Assembly (NCBI GenBank): GCA_023391815.1
Contig: JAEWAF010000008.1
Location: forward strand, 1 to 49,117
DNA: 49,117 nucleotides
DNA from: Pseudomonadota bacterium
Lineage (GTDB): Bacteria > Pseudomonadota > Gammaproteobacteria > Steroidobacterales > Steroidobacteraceae
Direction: 5' to 3'
Below are positions 37,479-44,705 of the stretch, piece by piece. The translations under genes and the position numbers were made by a program. The notes under the pieces are model-generated. The model made no database searches. It was not told the DNA's origin and worked only from the letters and a program-made list of their open reading frames with translations. Within the stretch, counting starts at the first letter, position 1. Every line of letters begins with the position of its first letter.

Positions 37479-38155
37479 GCCAGCCCCCGATTGTTTGCAA
37501 TCGGACCACCAGCGGATGAAGCAGGAGATTGATAGCCGGACGAGGAAGCGCGCGCCGCGCCAGTCCTTCGGTCCCTGGCCAGACTCTTAGAGTATTCCCG
37601 ATTATCGGTGTGTACGTTGGCCGATTTAGGGGTGAAATCGGTGTGTAACTGGGGTGTGTTCACACCGGCCATCGGTGTGACTGTCCCCCGACTATCGGTG
37701 TGTAATTCTGCCGAGAGATCACGTTGATCAATCTGATCGGAAGTTGACTTCACACCGACTATCGGTGTGTTCTTCCATCTCAGATAGGCATGCGTTGCCG
37801 GTTCCGGGAATTCCAGAGGCTGCCCGTCGCGGTAATGAATTGGCCACCACGTGACGGCCCAGAGCGTGGGGATCTTCCGCAAACGCATTCCCTGCCGAGT
37901 GCGGACGATCACGCCGCGCTGTTCGAGCGCTTGAAGCGAGCGGTAGACCGTCTCACGCGAGGTCATGCCGAATTTCTCGGCATATGAATCGGTGCACATC
38001 ATCGTGCCGTTTCGTTCCCTGGCTTTTCCCATGAGCAGAATCGCGAGGACGCGGAAGGCCGCATGGGGCGCGGTCATCAACGCCTCGCTCATCATCACGC
38101 TCTCGGGAATGCGAGCGAAGGGGTCTTTCTCGACCGCTGACTTACGTTTTGCCAT
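37475..38155 (-). CDS. Winged-helix replication-initiator candidate with internal iterons
   Basis: 226-aa protein. The N-terminal half (about residues 5-115) looks like the helix-turn-helix of phage replication (O/DnaD-like) or plasmid initiators: ALMTAPHAAFRVLAILLMGKARERNGTMMCTDSYAEKFGMTSRETVYRSLQALEQRGVIV. The C-terminal ~90 residues are low in complexity (HTD, NTP, SKS) because the DNA there contains five ATCGGTGTG repeats. I chose ATG 38155 (MAKRKSAVEK), one base after the upstream ORF's stop. The gene is translationally coupled to the Spo11-like gene. The initiator role is inferred from context and from the phage lambda O precedent, where the origin lies inside the gene. Confidence 0.6.
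   Translation of the reverse strand: MAKRKSAVEKDPFARIPESVMMSEALMTAPHAAFRVLAILLMGKARERNGTMMCTDSYAEKFGMTSRETVYRSLQALEQRGVIVRTRQGMRLRKIPTLWAVTWWPIHYRDGQPLEFPEPATHAYLRWKNTPIVGVKSTSDQIDQRDLSAELHTDSRGTVTPMAGVNTPQLHTDFTPKSANVHTDNREYSKSLARDRRTGAARASSSGYQSPASSAGGPIANNRGLA
37604..37770. repeat. Iteron cluster, candidate replication origin inside the initiator gene
   Basis: ATCGGTGTG occurs five times on the plus strand at 37604, 37637, 37671, 37694 and 37761; three extend to ATCGGTGTGTAA. Spacings are 33, 34, 23 and 67 bases. Two copies face an inverted half: CACACCGA-CTA-TCGGTGTG at 37751-37769 is a perfect palindrome with 8-bp arms, and CACACCG-GCCAT-CGGTGTG is near 37661. The copies fall within the coding sequence of the 37,475-38,155 gene and encode HTD-like repeats in its C-terminal half. 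Copy spacing of about three DNA turns suggests protein binding on one face. Confidence 0.75.
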
Positions 38156-38156
38156 G

Positions 38157-38348
38157 TCAGCAGCGCTCCATGCAGACGAACGACACAATGTAGCGGCCTA
38201 TGCGGCGTGGCTCGACCTGCAAGCCAACGGCACGCAGTACCTCGGCAATGCGCGCGCTCGACCGAATAGATACAGTTCCGGCGTTCCCGCTCACGAGATC
38301 GCCAGCGCCAGTCCGCCGGGACTGGCGCGTGGCGTCCTGGGCAGGCAT
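38157..38348 (-). CDS. Hypothetical 63-aa protein
   Basis: The ATG follows the TAA of the AlpA gene directly (TAAATG), and its stop is one base before the initiator's ATG, so it sits in a tightly packed operon. The C-terminal half (SARIAEVLRAVGLQVEPRRIGRYIVSFVC) looks helical then strand-forming; the N-terminal part is Arg/Ser/Thr-rich. I do not recognise it. Position argues for a real gene; composition alone is not decisive. Confidence 0.5.
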   Translation of the reverse strand: MPAQDATRQSRRTGAGDLVSGNAGTVSIRSSARIAEVLRAVGLQVEPRRIGRYIVSFVCMERC

Positions 38349-38531
38349 TTACGCCGCGCTAGGCTGCGTGCTGGCCTCGTGACGCTCGATGTCGTCCTTG
38401 CGCCAGCGAGTTGTGCCCGGTGAGAGTTGAACGGGCTTGGGGAAAAGCCCGCGCTGAGCCCATCGCCAAATCGTGGAACGGCTGACGCTATAGCGCGCAG
38501 CGAGCTGCGTATCGCTCAGATACTGAGTCAT
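38349..38531 (-). CDS. AlpA-family regulator/excisionase
   Basis: 60-aa MerR-like helix-turn-helix protein: YLSDTQLAARYSVSRSTIWRWAQRGLFPKPVQLSPGTTRWRKDDIERHEAS. Such proteins activate or direct excision of P4-like prophages and satellites. AGGGTG stands five bases upstream of the ATG. The 119 bases between it and the integrase are AT-rich near the gene (TGTTTGTTTTTATTATTGTT on plus) and probably hold its promoter. It begins the operon alpA-63 aa-initiator-Spo11-like. Confidence 0.88.
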   Translation of the reverse strand: MTQYLSDTQLAARYSVSRSTIWRWAQRGLFPKPVQLSPGTTRWRKDDIERHEASTQPSAA

Positions 38532-38650
38532 GGTTGCACCCTGTTTGTTTTTATTATTGTTTTTTTACCGCATTCCATCGCGGTGCAGCGCAAACATTAG
38601 CGGCGCGAGGCGACCAAGTAAAGAGGCTCAGTGCATCAGATCGTTGGCAT

Positions 38651-39868
38651 TCATCGCCGCTTCGCCTTCCGAGCCACAGTGCCGCAGTACTTCGCCCAAT
38701 CGGCCATCAGCTTCCGCCGCTGCTGTAACAGCTCATCGCGTGCATAGGCGGCCCGCGTGGCGTCGCTGTTCACGTGGGCCAGCGCGAGTTCTGATACTTC
38801 ATCGGGGTATGCCGTTGACGTGCGACACCAATCCTTGAACGAACTACGAAACCCGTGCGGGACCACATCGAGCCCCATGCGCCGAGTCACAGCGCTGATG
38901 CTCATGTCCGAGAGCATCCCACCACGCGCGGCCGGGAAGATGTGGGGCGATCCTTCGAAACGAGGCAATGCCTTCAGCAACTTCAGCGCTGGTTCCGACA
39001 ACGGGACGCGGTGCGGTTTGCCTGCTTTCATACGCTCGGCAGGAACCGCCCATACCTTCGCTCTGAAATCGATCTCGTTCCACGTAGCGCCGCGGACTTC
39101 GCCTGAGCGCGCCGCCGTGAGAATGGCGAACTCCAGCGCTCGGGCGCCCATGCCTTCGCGCTTGCGCAGATCGATCATGAAAGTGCCGACGTCATGCCAC
39201 GGCAGCGCGGCGTGATGCGTAACCTTCCGAACCTTCGCGGGCTTCGGGAGTGCGTGCTCCAGGTTTCCTTTCCAGCGCGCAGGATTGTCTCCGCTGCGAA
39301 ACTTGTTCACGGTAGCCCAGGCGAGTACCGACTCGATGCGCTGGCGGACGCGCGTCGCGGTCTCGGTCTTCGTCGTCCAAATTGGCTCGAGCACCTTGAC
39401 CAAGTGTGGCAAGTCGATTTCAGCGACGGGAACCGAACCCAGGTCCGGAAACGCGTACCGTTCCAGCGAGTTGATCCAGTCGTCCTTGTGTTTTGAGTTG
39501 CGGAACTCGCTCGCTTTGGCGACGTGGCACGCCTTCGCTGCCGCCTCGAATGTCAGTGCCCTAGCTGTGGCCGCACGTAGAGCCGACGCCGCCGCTTTTT
39601 TCGCCTCTCGCGGGTCAATGCCACGTCGGATCTGCTCACGGGCTTCACGAGCTTTATCACGCGCCTGAGCTACGCCGATTTCCGGGTATGAACCCAGCCC
39701 CAAGTCGGCCCGGTTCTCACCAATCACCACACGGAGAATCCAAGACGATGCCGAATCCGAGGTGACGGCCAAATGCAGTCCGGCGACGCCGCCAACAGCA
39801 TGAAAGCCGAGATTTCCGCTCAATCGCTTTACTTCGAGCGCTGACAACTCGCGCGCCTTCTTGGGCAT
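38651..39868 (-). CDS. Tyrosine-type site-specific integrase (P4 family)
   Basis: 405-aa integrase. Residues 1-90 form the N-terminal DUF4102-type arm-binding part (LSALEVKRLSG...LHLAVTSDSASSWILRVVIGENRADLGLGSYPEIGVAQARDKARE). The core-binding domain follows, then the catalytic domain with R in AARSGEVRGATW, H-x-x-R in VPHGFRSSFKDW, and a His followed by the nucleophile tyrosine in LAHVNSDATRAAYARDEL. ATG 39868 (MPKKARELSALEV) is chosen; the frame is open further upstream but that part contains the att repeat and has no homology. It presumably recombines at ssrA. Confidence 0.95.
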   Translation of the reverse strand: MPKKARELSALEVKRLSGNLGFHAVGGVAGLHLAVTSDSASSWILRVVIGENRADLGLGSYPEIGVAQARDKAREAREQIRRGIDPREAKKAAASALRAATARALTFEAAAKACHVAKASEFRNSKHKDDWINSLERYAFPDLGSVPVAEIDLPHLVKVLEPIWTTKTETATRVRQRIESVLAWATVNKFRSGDNPARWKGNLEHALPKPAKVRKVTHHAALPWHDVGTFMIDLRKREGMGARALEFAILTAARSGEVRGATWNEIDFRAKVWAVPAERMKAGKPHRVPLSEPALKLLKALPRFEGSPHIFPAARGGMLSDMSISAVTRRMGLDVVPHGFRSSFKDWCRTSTAYPDEVSELALAHVNSDATRAAYARDELLQQRRKLMADWAKYCGTVARKAKRR

Positions 39869-40023
39869 GACCGAACTCTTGACCCCCACGTCGTTCCCAA
39901 CATAGCATCGGCCATTGGTTGCGACAAGCTGAGATGGGAGAGGACGGGAGAGACGTTGAAAGCCTAGTAAACAAGGGCTTTCACGACATTCGGTGCGATA
40001 GGCTGCTACGTGCCCACGGTGGA

Positions 40024-40039
40024 CGCCGCCTCCACCATC
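40024..40039 (+). repeat. Right attachment-site repeat (attR core)
   Basis: Exact copy of CGCCGCCTCCACCATC from the ssrA 3' end, 155 bases upstream of the integrase at 38,651-39,868 and 170 bases before the next integrase. The identity ends abruptly on both sides (ATTCC versus TGGA upstream, CCTCC versus ACCTG downstream), as expected for a recombination core. Confidence 0.75.
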
Positions 40040-40046
40040 ACCTGTT

Positions 40047-40106
40047 CCGAGGACATCCAAGAAGATCCATAAGTCCTCGGAATTACTCGAAAACCCCGAG
40101 AATTCC
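40047..40106. repeat. Nested inverted repeats beside attR
   Basis: CCGAGGAC (40047-40054) pairs with GTCCTCGG (40073-40080), and GGAATT-A-CTCG pairs imperfectly with CCGAG-AATTCC (about 40,079-40,106). They lie between the att core and the 40,209 integrase. They may be arm-type integrase sites or a transcription terminator. 39,869-40,208 contains only these and the att core. Confidence 0.5.
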
Positions 40107-40208
40107 AGCTTCGGATGACTGCTGTCGTCCGTTGACATCTTAGACCTCGCAGGGGTATCTGCAAGGGGTAACTGAAGGCAAATTTTTTAGCGCCTACTGG
40201 CTACCCCC

Positions 40209-41456
40209 ATGCCGCTAACAAACATTCAGGTCGAAAAAGCGAAGGCTCGAGAGAAGAAATGGAAACTCTACGACGAGAAAGGGCTGTTCCTGCTAATCAC
40301 GCCGGACGGGTACAAATGGTGGCGGTTCAAGTACCGGTTCGGCGCGCGACCTGACGGTAAACCCGGCAAGGCCGAAAAATCCCTCGCCCTCGGCGTGTTC
40401 CCCGAAGTCTCCCTTAAGCGTGCTCGCGAGAAGCGAGACGAGGCGCGACAGCTACTCGCCGACAACATCGACCCGAGCGCTCGGCGGAAGCAAGAAGAAC
40501 ACGAGAGACGAATCGCTCGGCTTCACACGTTCGAGGCAGTGGCCCGTGACTGGCTGACAAAGCAGAACTGGGGCGAAAGTCACGCGGCCCGCAACGCGCG
40601 CCGCCTCGGACAGCACGTGCTTCCGTGGATCGGCTCACTCCCGGCGGGCGAGATCAAGCGCGCACAGATCAAAGAGGTTTTGCACAGGATAGAGAAGACC
40701 GGCCACATCGAGACCGCCTACCGCGTGCTGCAACTGATTAGCTCGATCTTCGATTACGCCGTCGCGGAAGAAATCTGCGAACACTCGCCGTGCCAAGGGC
40801 TGTCTAAAACGCTGGCCGCGCGCCCCACTCGTCACCACGCGAGCATCACCGATCCCAAGCAGGTCGGCGAGCTATTGCGAGCCATCGAAGGCTATGGCGG
40901 TACATTTCCGGTGGCATGCGCTCTTCGCCTGGCGCCTCTGCTCTTCGTTCGGCCCGGCGAGCTTCGCAAAGCGGATTGGTCGGAGTTCGACCTAGATGGC
41001 CCGCAGCCTCAATGGCGCATTCCGGCCGCGCGGATGAAGATGCGCGAGCAGCACATCGTTCCGTTGGCAAAGCAAGCAATTGCCATCCTCTTGGAACTGC
41101 GACCGTTGACCGGCCCCACCGGCCATGTGTTTCCCAGCGTGAGAAACGCATCTCGCCCGATGAGCGAGAACACGTTGAACGCCGCCCTCCGCCGCCTCGG
41201 CTACGACAAAGATACAATGACCGCGCACGGGTTCAGATCGCTCGCTAGCTCGATCTTAAATGAGCAGCACTGGCATAAAGATGCGATCGAGAGGCAGCTA
41301 GCACATGGCGAGCGGGACAGAATTCGCGCGGCGTACAACCACGCGGACTATCTGCCGGAGCGAAGGAAGATGATGCAGGCGTGGGCGGACTACTGCGACA
41401 ACCTTCGGGCTCGACGCCGAATAGTCCCGGATCAGGAAGGACACGGCGGAACTTAA
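40209..41456 (+). CDS. Tyrosine-type site-specific integrase (P4 family), second copy
   Basis: 415-aa integrase of the DUF4102 plus phage-integrase architecture. The N-terminal part is typical (MPLTNIQVEKAKAREKKWKLYDEKGLFLLITPDGYKWWRFKYRF). Catalytic residues: R in LLFVRPGELRKADW, H-x-x-R in TAHGFRSLASSIL, His in QLAHGERDRIRAAYN with the tyrosine nucleophile in the same segment. It points away from the 40,024 repeat, the usual layout for an integrase next to its attL. It is only moderately similar to the 38,651 integrase, so this is a distinct element and not a duplication. Confidence 0.95.
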   Translation: MPLTNIQVEKAKAREKKWKLYDEKGLFLLITPDGYKWWRFKYRFGARPDGKPGKAEKSLALGVFPEVSLKRAREKRDEARQLLADNIDPSARRKQEEHERRIARLHTFEAVARDWLTKQNWGESHAARNARRLGQHVLPWIGSLPAGEIKRAQIKEVLHRIEKTGHIETAYRVLQLISSIFDYAVAEEICEHSPCQGLSKTLAARPTRHHASITDPKQVGELLRAIEGYGGTFPVACALRLAPLLFVRPGELRKADWSEFDLDGPQPQWRIPAARMKMREQHIVPLAKQAIAILLELRPLTGPTGHVFPSVRNASRPMSENTLNAALRRLGYDKDTMTAHGFRSLASSILNEQHWHKDAIERQLAHGERDRIRAAYNHADYLPERRKMMQAWADYCDNLRARRRIVPDQEGHGGT

Positions 41457-41666
41457 GATATTCATCGCCGACGACCAGCAAGAGTGGATCGCCGCGCAGG
41501 TGGCAGGCGGCTGGTACGCAAGCGCGAGCGACGAGAGCTGATCCGAGGCGACCAGCGAGCCCAGAAATCGTTACGGCTCGCGTTGATCGACGGCGAGCGC
41601 AGCGGCGTGAGCGAACGCACCGTCAGCGATGTGGCTCTCCGGGCACGGCAGTGGTTACGCAGATGA
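41453..41666 (+). pseudogene. ParD-like antitoxin remnant (frameshifted, no start)
   Basis: One frame reads ELKIFIADDQQEWIAAQVAGGWYASASDE; a shifted frame then reads RELIRGDQRAQKSLRLALIDGERSGVSERTVSDVALRARQWLRR up to TGA at 41666. Joined, they follow the ParD pattern (ADDQ...QV..G.YASASDVVRELIR.D..A...LR.ALI.GE.SG). The junction DNA fits loss of about 7 bases where family members have two extra codons. No start codon is visible, and the front end overlaps the integrase stop. No ParE toxin follows: 41,667-41,926 (260 bases) holds nothing I can support. Confidence 0.75.
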
Positions 41667-41926
41667 GCTGAAACTGGATGCGCCTGGAAATCCACAGACA
41701 GCTAATGAATCCGATCCCTGTCCATGCCAAAAGCGCCACGCCACGACATGCCTCAGCCAGAGTCCCATTTTGTGCAGCTGGCCATCTGCGAAGAGAGGCC
41801 GAGATCGCCGGATTTATCGAAGCAGCGCGGATCGCAGCCACCCTGGATTCGTTGCTGGTAACATCCGCAAACCGCAGTTCTTTCTCTACTTGTTTGCACG
41901 CAGATATCAGCAGCCGGTAACACTCT

Positions 41927-42988
41927 GTGAGCCTCTACGACTATTTATACGTAGACCTGGACAAGGTCATCTCATTGTATAGCCAAATGACGGGCGGCAT
42001 CGTCGAGGTACTAGAGCGCAGCACTGAACACTCCCGCTCCTCGGACAACAAACGCAACTACGACTTCAAGGTATTTAGGCACGACGCAGGCGGGACGCAA
42101 CACAATGCGAGCGCCTCTCGAGAGACCATCAAACCTCATCATGCACTCTTGAATGAGCTTGAGACGGCCCTCACGTCCGGCGGGTACCTCATCGACCTAA
42201 CGAAGAATGAGAACGCGATATCCTTTCGGGATCTAGCATTCAGGGCCCGAATGAAGGATACGTTTTGCATCAAAGTCCGTGGCCGTGCGGTCATCGAAGA
42301 TTACGAACGCATAAAAGCAATCGCTGCCGCCGTTCCCGATATCTTCAAGTTTGTGAACAAGAGCAACGAAAGCAAACTGCTCACCTCTTCCGCCTACTCT
42401 GATTTGAAAGCAGAGCTGGACGCAGCACAACGATCCCTCAAGTCCATCAAGGACCGAAACGCGCGCGCCAGTGAAGAACTACGCATAAAAGTAGCAAAGG
42501 AAAGGCTATCAACGTTGGTCGAATCGACGAGCAAGGTTGGCCAGATAGATCAATGGATTCTCGATGGGATGGCAGCGTGGATAAACACTTTCTTGCCCGG
42601 CATCATCAATCTACGAATCTATCCCAGCACTGCGCGACCGGACGAACACATTTTTGGCCACCTCAAGAAGCGCTGCTTTGAAGATCCGGAGACCAGCTCA
42701 TTCCACTTCACGTACGGATCTTTCCCGACCGAAGAGTTAACGATGACCGGAATCATTACCTCCGTTCCCGATGAGTCAGGCGAAGTTTTTAAGCCCCTTG
42801 CCGAATTCGATAAGGGCGAACTTGCTGACACCGAGTCGGTTGAGAACGCCTTCCGGGGTATCTTTCGAGGGTTCGACGGACTGGAAGAAATGATCCGCAC
42901 CTGCCGTTTTCCACGGATCCTCGTTCATCCACTAACTGTCTATCGCAGCGTGTCGCCCAATCAGGCCATGACCCACGAATCTGAATAA
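41927..42988 (+). CDS. YSQ-motif protein of unknown function (possibly DUF6414)
   Basis: 353-aa protein starting at a GTG. The N-terminal LYDYLYVDLDKVISLYSQMTGGIVEV carries the Y-x-D-x-x-K-V-x-S-L-Y-S-Q signature that I associate from memory with DUF6414. A coiled-coil-like segment runs at about residues 150-205 (LKAELDAAQRSLKSIKDRNARASEELRIKVAKERL). No signal peptide, membrane segment or catalytic motif is evident. Base composition is clearly lower in GC than the core genes, suggesting transfer. It converges on the next gene with eight bases between stops. Confidence 0.7.
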   Translation: MSLYDYLYVDLDKVISLYSQMTGGIVEVLERSTEHSRSSDNKRNYDFKVFRHDAGGTQHNASASRETIKPHHALLNELETALTSGGYLIDLTKNENAISFRDLAFRARMKDTFCIKVRGRAVIEDYERIKAIAAAVPDIFKFVNKSNESKLLTSSAYSDLKAELDAAQRSLKSIKDRNARASEELRIKVAKERLSTLVESTSKVGQIDQWILDGMAAWINTFLPGIINLRIYPSTARPDEHIFGHLKKRCFEDPETSSFHFTYGSFPTEELTMTGIITSVPDESGEVFKPLAEFDKGELADTESVENAFRGIFRGFDGLEEMIRTCRFPRILVHPLTVYRSVSPNQAMTHESE

Positions 42989-42996
42989 AGGCCGGG

Positions 42997-43641
42997 TCAT
43001 TGCACATACTTACACTTCGAGCACTCCCATTCGCCGCCTGCAAGCGCTGAAAATGGCTTGGGCAGCGGACTCATGAAGAATGAGCTTGTTCTGGTCGAAC
43101 AGTTGGGGCAGCTGGGCCTTTCAACAACAGCCGCTGACGGTGATTTAGCTCGCGCATGGAAGTTCGAATCTCCCCGACTACAGGAGTCTTTCCAACGCCG
43201 CAGAGCTCCGTTCACGGTCGGCTGCATAGACCAATTCACGCTCAATAGATCAACGCTGTAAAGGAAGGCATTCAGCACTCCACGGTCAAAAATTCCCCTT
43301 GTCACACTTAGATGATGTATGACTAGCAATGGCAACCCTGCGGCGTAGGCAAGACCCGCCTCCAAGTGATTCCATTCTGTACCTAATGTCAGCGGTGCAG
43401 AAATTCTGTCGCCTTTTACCGATCCAGTTTCAATCTCTATCTGTGGGACGCCGAGCACGATTGCTCCACAGCAGGCAGATAAGATGTCTATAACCTCGTC
43501 AAGGGGCGCTTTACTCGGATAGTCACTCACCCCGAGTGTCCGAGGAATCAATCCCAAGTTGTCCAACTGCGTAAGGAAGGTCGACACTCCGGGCAAAAAC
43601 TCCGGCGCGATCCACGTCGGGCGACTCAAAAAGACCTGCAC
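42997..43641 (-). CDS. Rossmann/TIR-like protein with C-terminal zinc ribbon
   Basis: 214-aa protein of two parts. Residues 1-150: MQVFLSRPTWIAPEF...LGLIPRTLGVSDYP...GAIVLGVPQIEIE...TLGTEWNHLEAGLAYAAGLPLLVIHH, an alternating strand-helix pattern with EWNHLEAGLAYA in the place where nucleoside 2-deoxyribosyltransferase or TIR-like folds carry the catalytic glutamate. Residues about 175-214 form a zinc ribbon with CPNCSTR and ECSKCKYVQ. I do not know the exact family. The combination suggests a nucleotide-processing effector. No neighbour shares its transcript; 43,642-43,764 is intergenic. Confidence 0.65.
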   Translation of the reverse strand: MQVFLSRPTWIAPEFLPGVSTFLTQLDNLGLIPRTLGVSDYPSKAPLDEVIDILSACCGAIVLGVPQIEIETGSVKGDRISAPLTLGTEWNHLEAGLAYAAGLPLLVIHHLSVTRGIFDRGVLNAFLYSVDLLSVNWSMQPTVNGALRRWKDSCSRGDSNFHARAKSPSAAVVERPSCPNCSTRTSSFFMSPLPKPFSALAGGEWECSKCKYVQ

Positions 43642-43764
43642 AAAGTGCCCCCAGTTGAGAGTTGAGAAGTCACTTGGCCGTTAGCGCTGCGGCGAACTAA
43701 ATGACAAGGCGCAGTGGCAACTAAAGTTTCGCGACTGAGCGACGTCGAGCTTTGCCGCCCAAAT

Positions 43765-44313
43765 TCATTGCATCGCTGCACAGGTGTACAGACGCTCAAA
43801 GAATCTCATGGCACTTCCCCAAGGGAAAGTCTTGAAAAACACAATCAAGTGCAGAAGCAGGAATACACCAGGAACCCAAGCCTCTATATGAGAGACAGGG
43901 CGATACAGTTTCGGATTTATTCCACGCTCAACAGCATCCCATTCAGCATCATACGGACTGATCGGAAGCCGCTTCTCGATGTCCTGTACTACCTGCCATT
44001 TCGCGGTGTTTAGCTTTCGATACGAGTGGACTATGTTGTACCAAAATAACGTCAGCATGCATCCCGCGATCGCAAGGAGCCACATATACTCTGGGCTTTT
44101 GTTCGTCGTTAGGTAGCCAACAAACGCCAGGATGGCGGAATTGACACTTAGAAAATATGTGTTTGCGTTCGTGCGTCGCTGACTGACTCTGTCGGCCATC
44201 TCCACGTAGAGCTTGTACTGATCAAGAAGATGAGAATGCCACTTTTCGTTGGGCGGGTAAGTAACACCTTCCTTTATGTCATTCCACAGCTTTCCTTGAG
44301 GAACCTCTACCAT
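43765..44313 (-). CDS. Small multi-helix membrane protein (RipA-like octameric type?)
   Basis: 182-aa protein from ATG 44313, whose bases overlap the stop of the TIR gene (TGATG). Three hydrophobic segments: about residues 53-69 (YFLSVNSAILAFVGYL), 77-94 (MWLLAIAGCMLTLFWYNI) and 147-164 (WVPGVFLLLHLIVFF), with a soluble loop (KLNTAKWQVVQDIEKRLPISPYDAEWDAV) between the second and third. The pattern recalls proteins annotated as RipA-family octameric membrane proteins, a recollection I cannot verify here. Coupling to a TIR protein suggests it is the membrane effector or partner. Confidence 0.75.
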   Translation of the reverse strand: MVEVPQGKLWNDIKEGVTYPPNEKWHSHLLDQYKLYVEMADRVSQRRTNANTYFLSVNSAILAFVGYLTTNKSPEYMWLLAIAGCMLTLFWYNIVHSYRKLNTAKWQVVQDIEKRLPISPYDAEWDAVERGINPKLYRPVSHIEAWVPGVFLLLHLIVFFKTFPWGSAMRFFERLYTCAAMQ

Positions 44314-44705
44314 CAGCGGCCACCATGGATCAGCGATTTCAGATTGGGCCAAGTCCAATCGTACAGCTTGTCGCCCGCCAGTGCCGATGTCGGCCTCATG
44401 CATTGCTTGTCTTTGTAAGCTGCGAGCAAAAAGTATTCCTTGTTTTTTTCTCTTGCGATGTCGAGTTCGGCGGCCACTCCGGCGGCCGTATGAGTCTTCT
44501 GCCCGCACAGAACAATGACGACATCTACATTGTCCATTCTATTTCGAACCTTTGACTTCCAGTCGCCCGTCAGATGCTCCTTTACCGAGGAATCTTTGAA
44601 ATCAAAAGGGCTGTCTGGATGCTTTGCTTGGCCCGCAAGCAAGACTTTAGCCTCTCCGTCGTTGTCATAATCAAAGCTGATGAAGACACGCTTCTTCCCG
44701 GCCAT
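44313..44705 (-). CDS. TIR-like domain protein (ThsB/DUF1863 type)
   Basis: 130-aa single-domain protein: MAGKKRVFISFDYDNDGEAKVL at the N-terminus and NVDVVIVLCGQKTHTAAGVAAELDIAREK, where E80 occupies the place of the catalytic glutamate of TIR NADases. The C-terminus has YKDK...LYDWTWPNLKSLI. This is the MTH538-like TIR subtype also found in ThsB of the Thoeris anti-phage system, where it senses infection and makes a signal nucleotide. It is followed without gap by the membrane protein gene. A defence role is inference from family and neighbours. Confidence 0.85.
   Translation of the reverse strand: MAGKKRVFISFDYDNDGEAKVLLAGQAKHPDSPFDFKDSSVKEHLTGDWKSKVRNRMDNVDVVIVLCGQKTHTAAGVAAELDIAREKNKEYFLLAAYKDKQCMRPTSALAGDKLYDWTWPNLKSLIHGGR

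Larger units (their letters stand above)
34969..40039 (+). mobile_element. ~5.05-kb integrative element in ssrA (satellite-like)
   Basis: Bounded by the exact 16-bp direct repeats at 34,969 and 40,024. Contents: a plus-strand three-ORF XRE module; then on minus a HicB-like gene, an orphan topoisomerase VI-A/Spo11-like gene, an initiator candidate with internal iterons, a 63-aa ORF, an AlpA-type regulator and a P4-type integrase whose promoter side faces the right repeat. The int-alpA-rep order resembles phage-inducible satellites, but no capsid, packaging or virion genes are present, and 5 kb is small for them. Assignment as a mobilisable satellite or replicating integrative element is inference. 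Confidence 0.7.

Noticed and set aside
37604..37770. Repeats considered as a CRISPR array
   Set aside because: Units are only 9-12 bp, spacing varies from 23 to 67 bases, some are inverted, and they lie inside a gene; iterons explain them better.
41678..41920. 80-aa plus-strand frame between the parD remnant and the YSQ-motif gene
   Set aside because: No ribosome binding site, no family match, and other frames look equally good.
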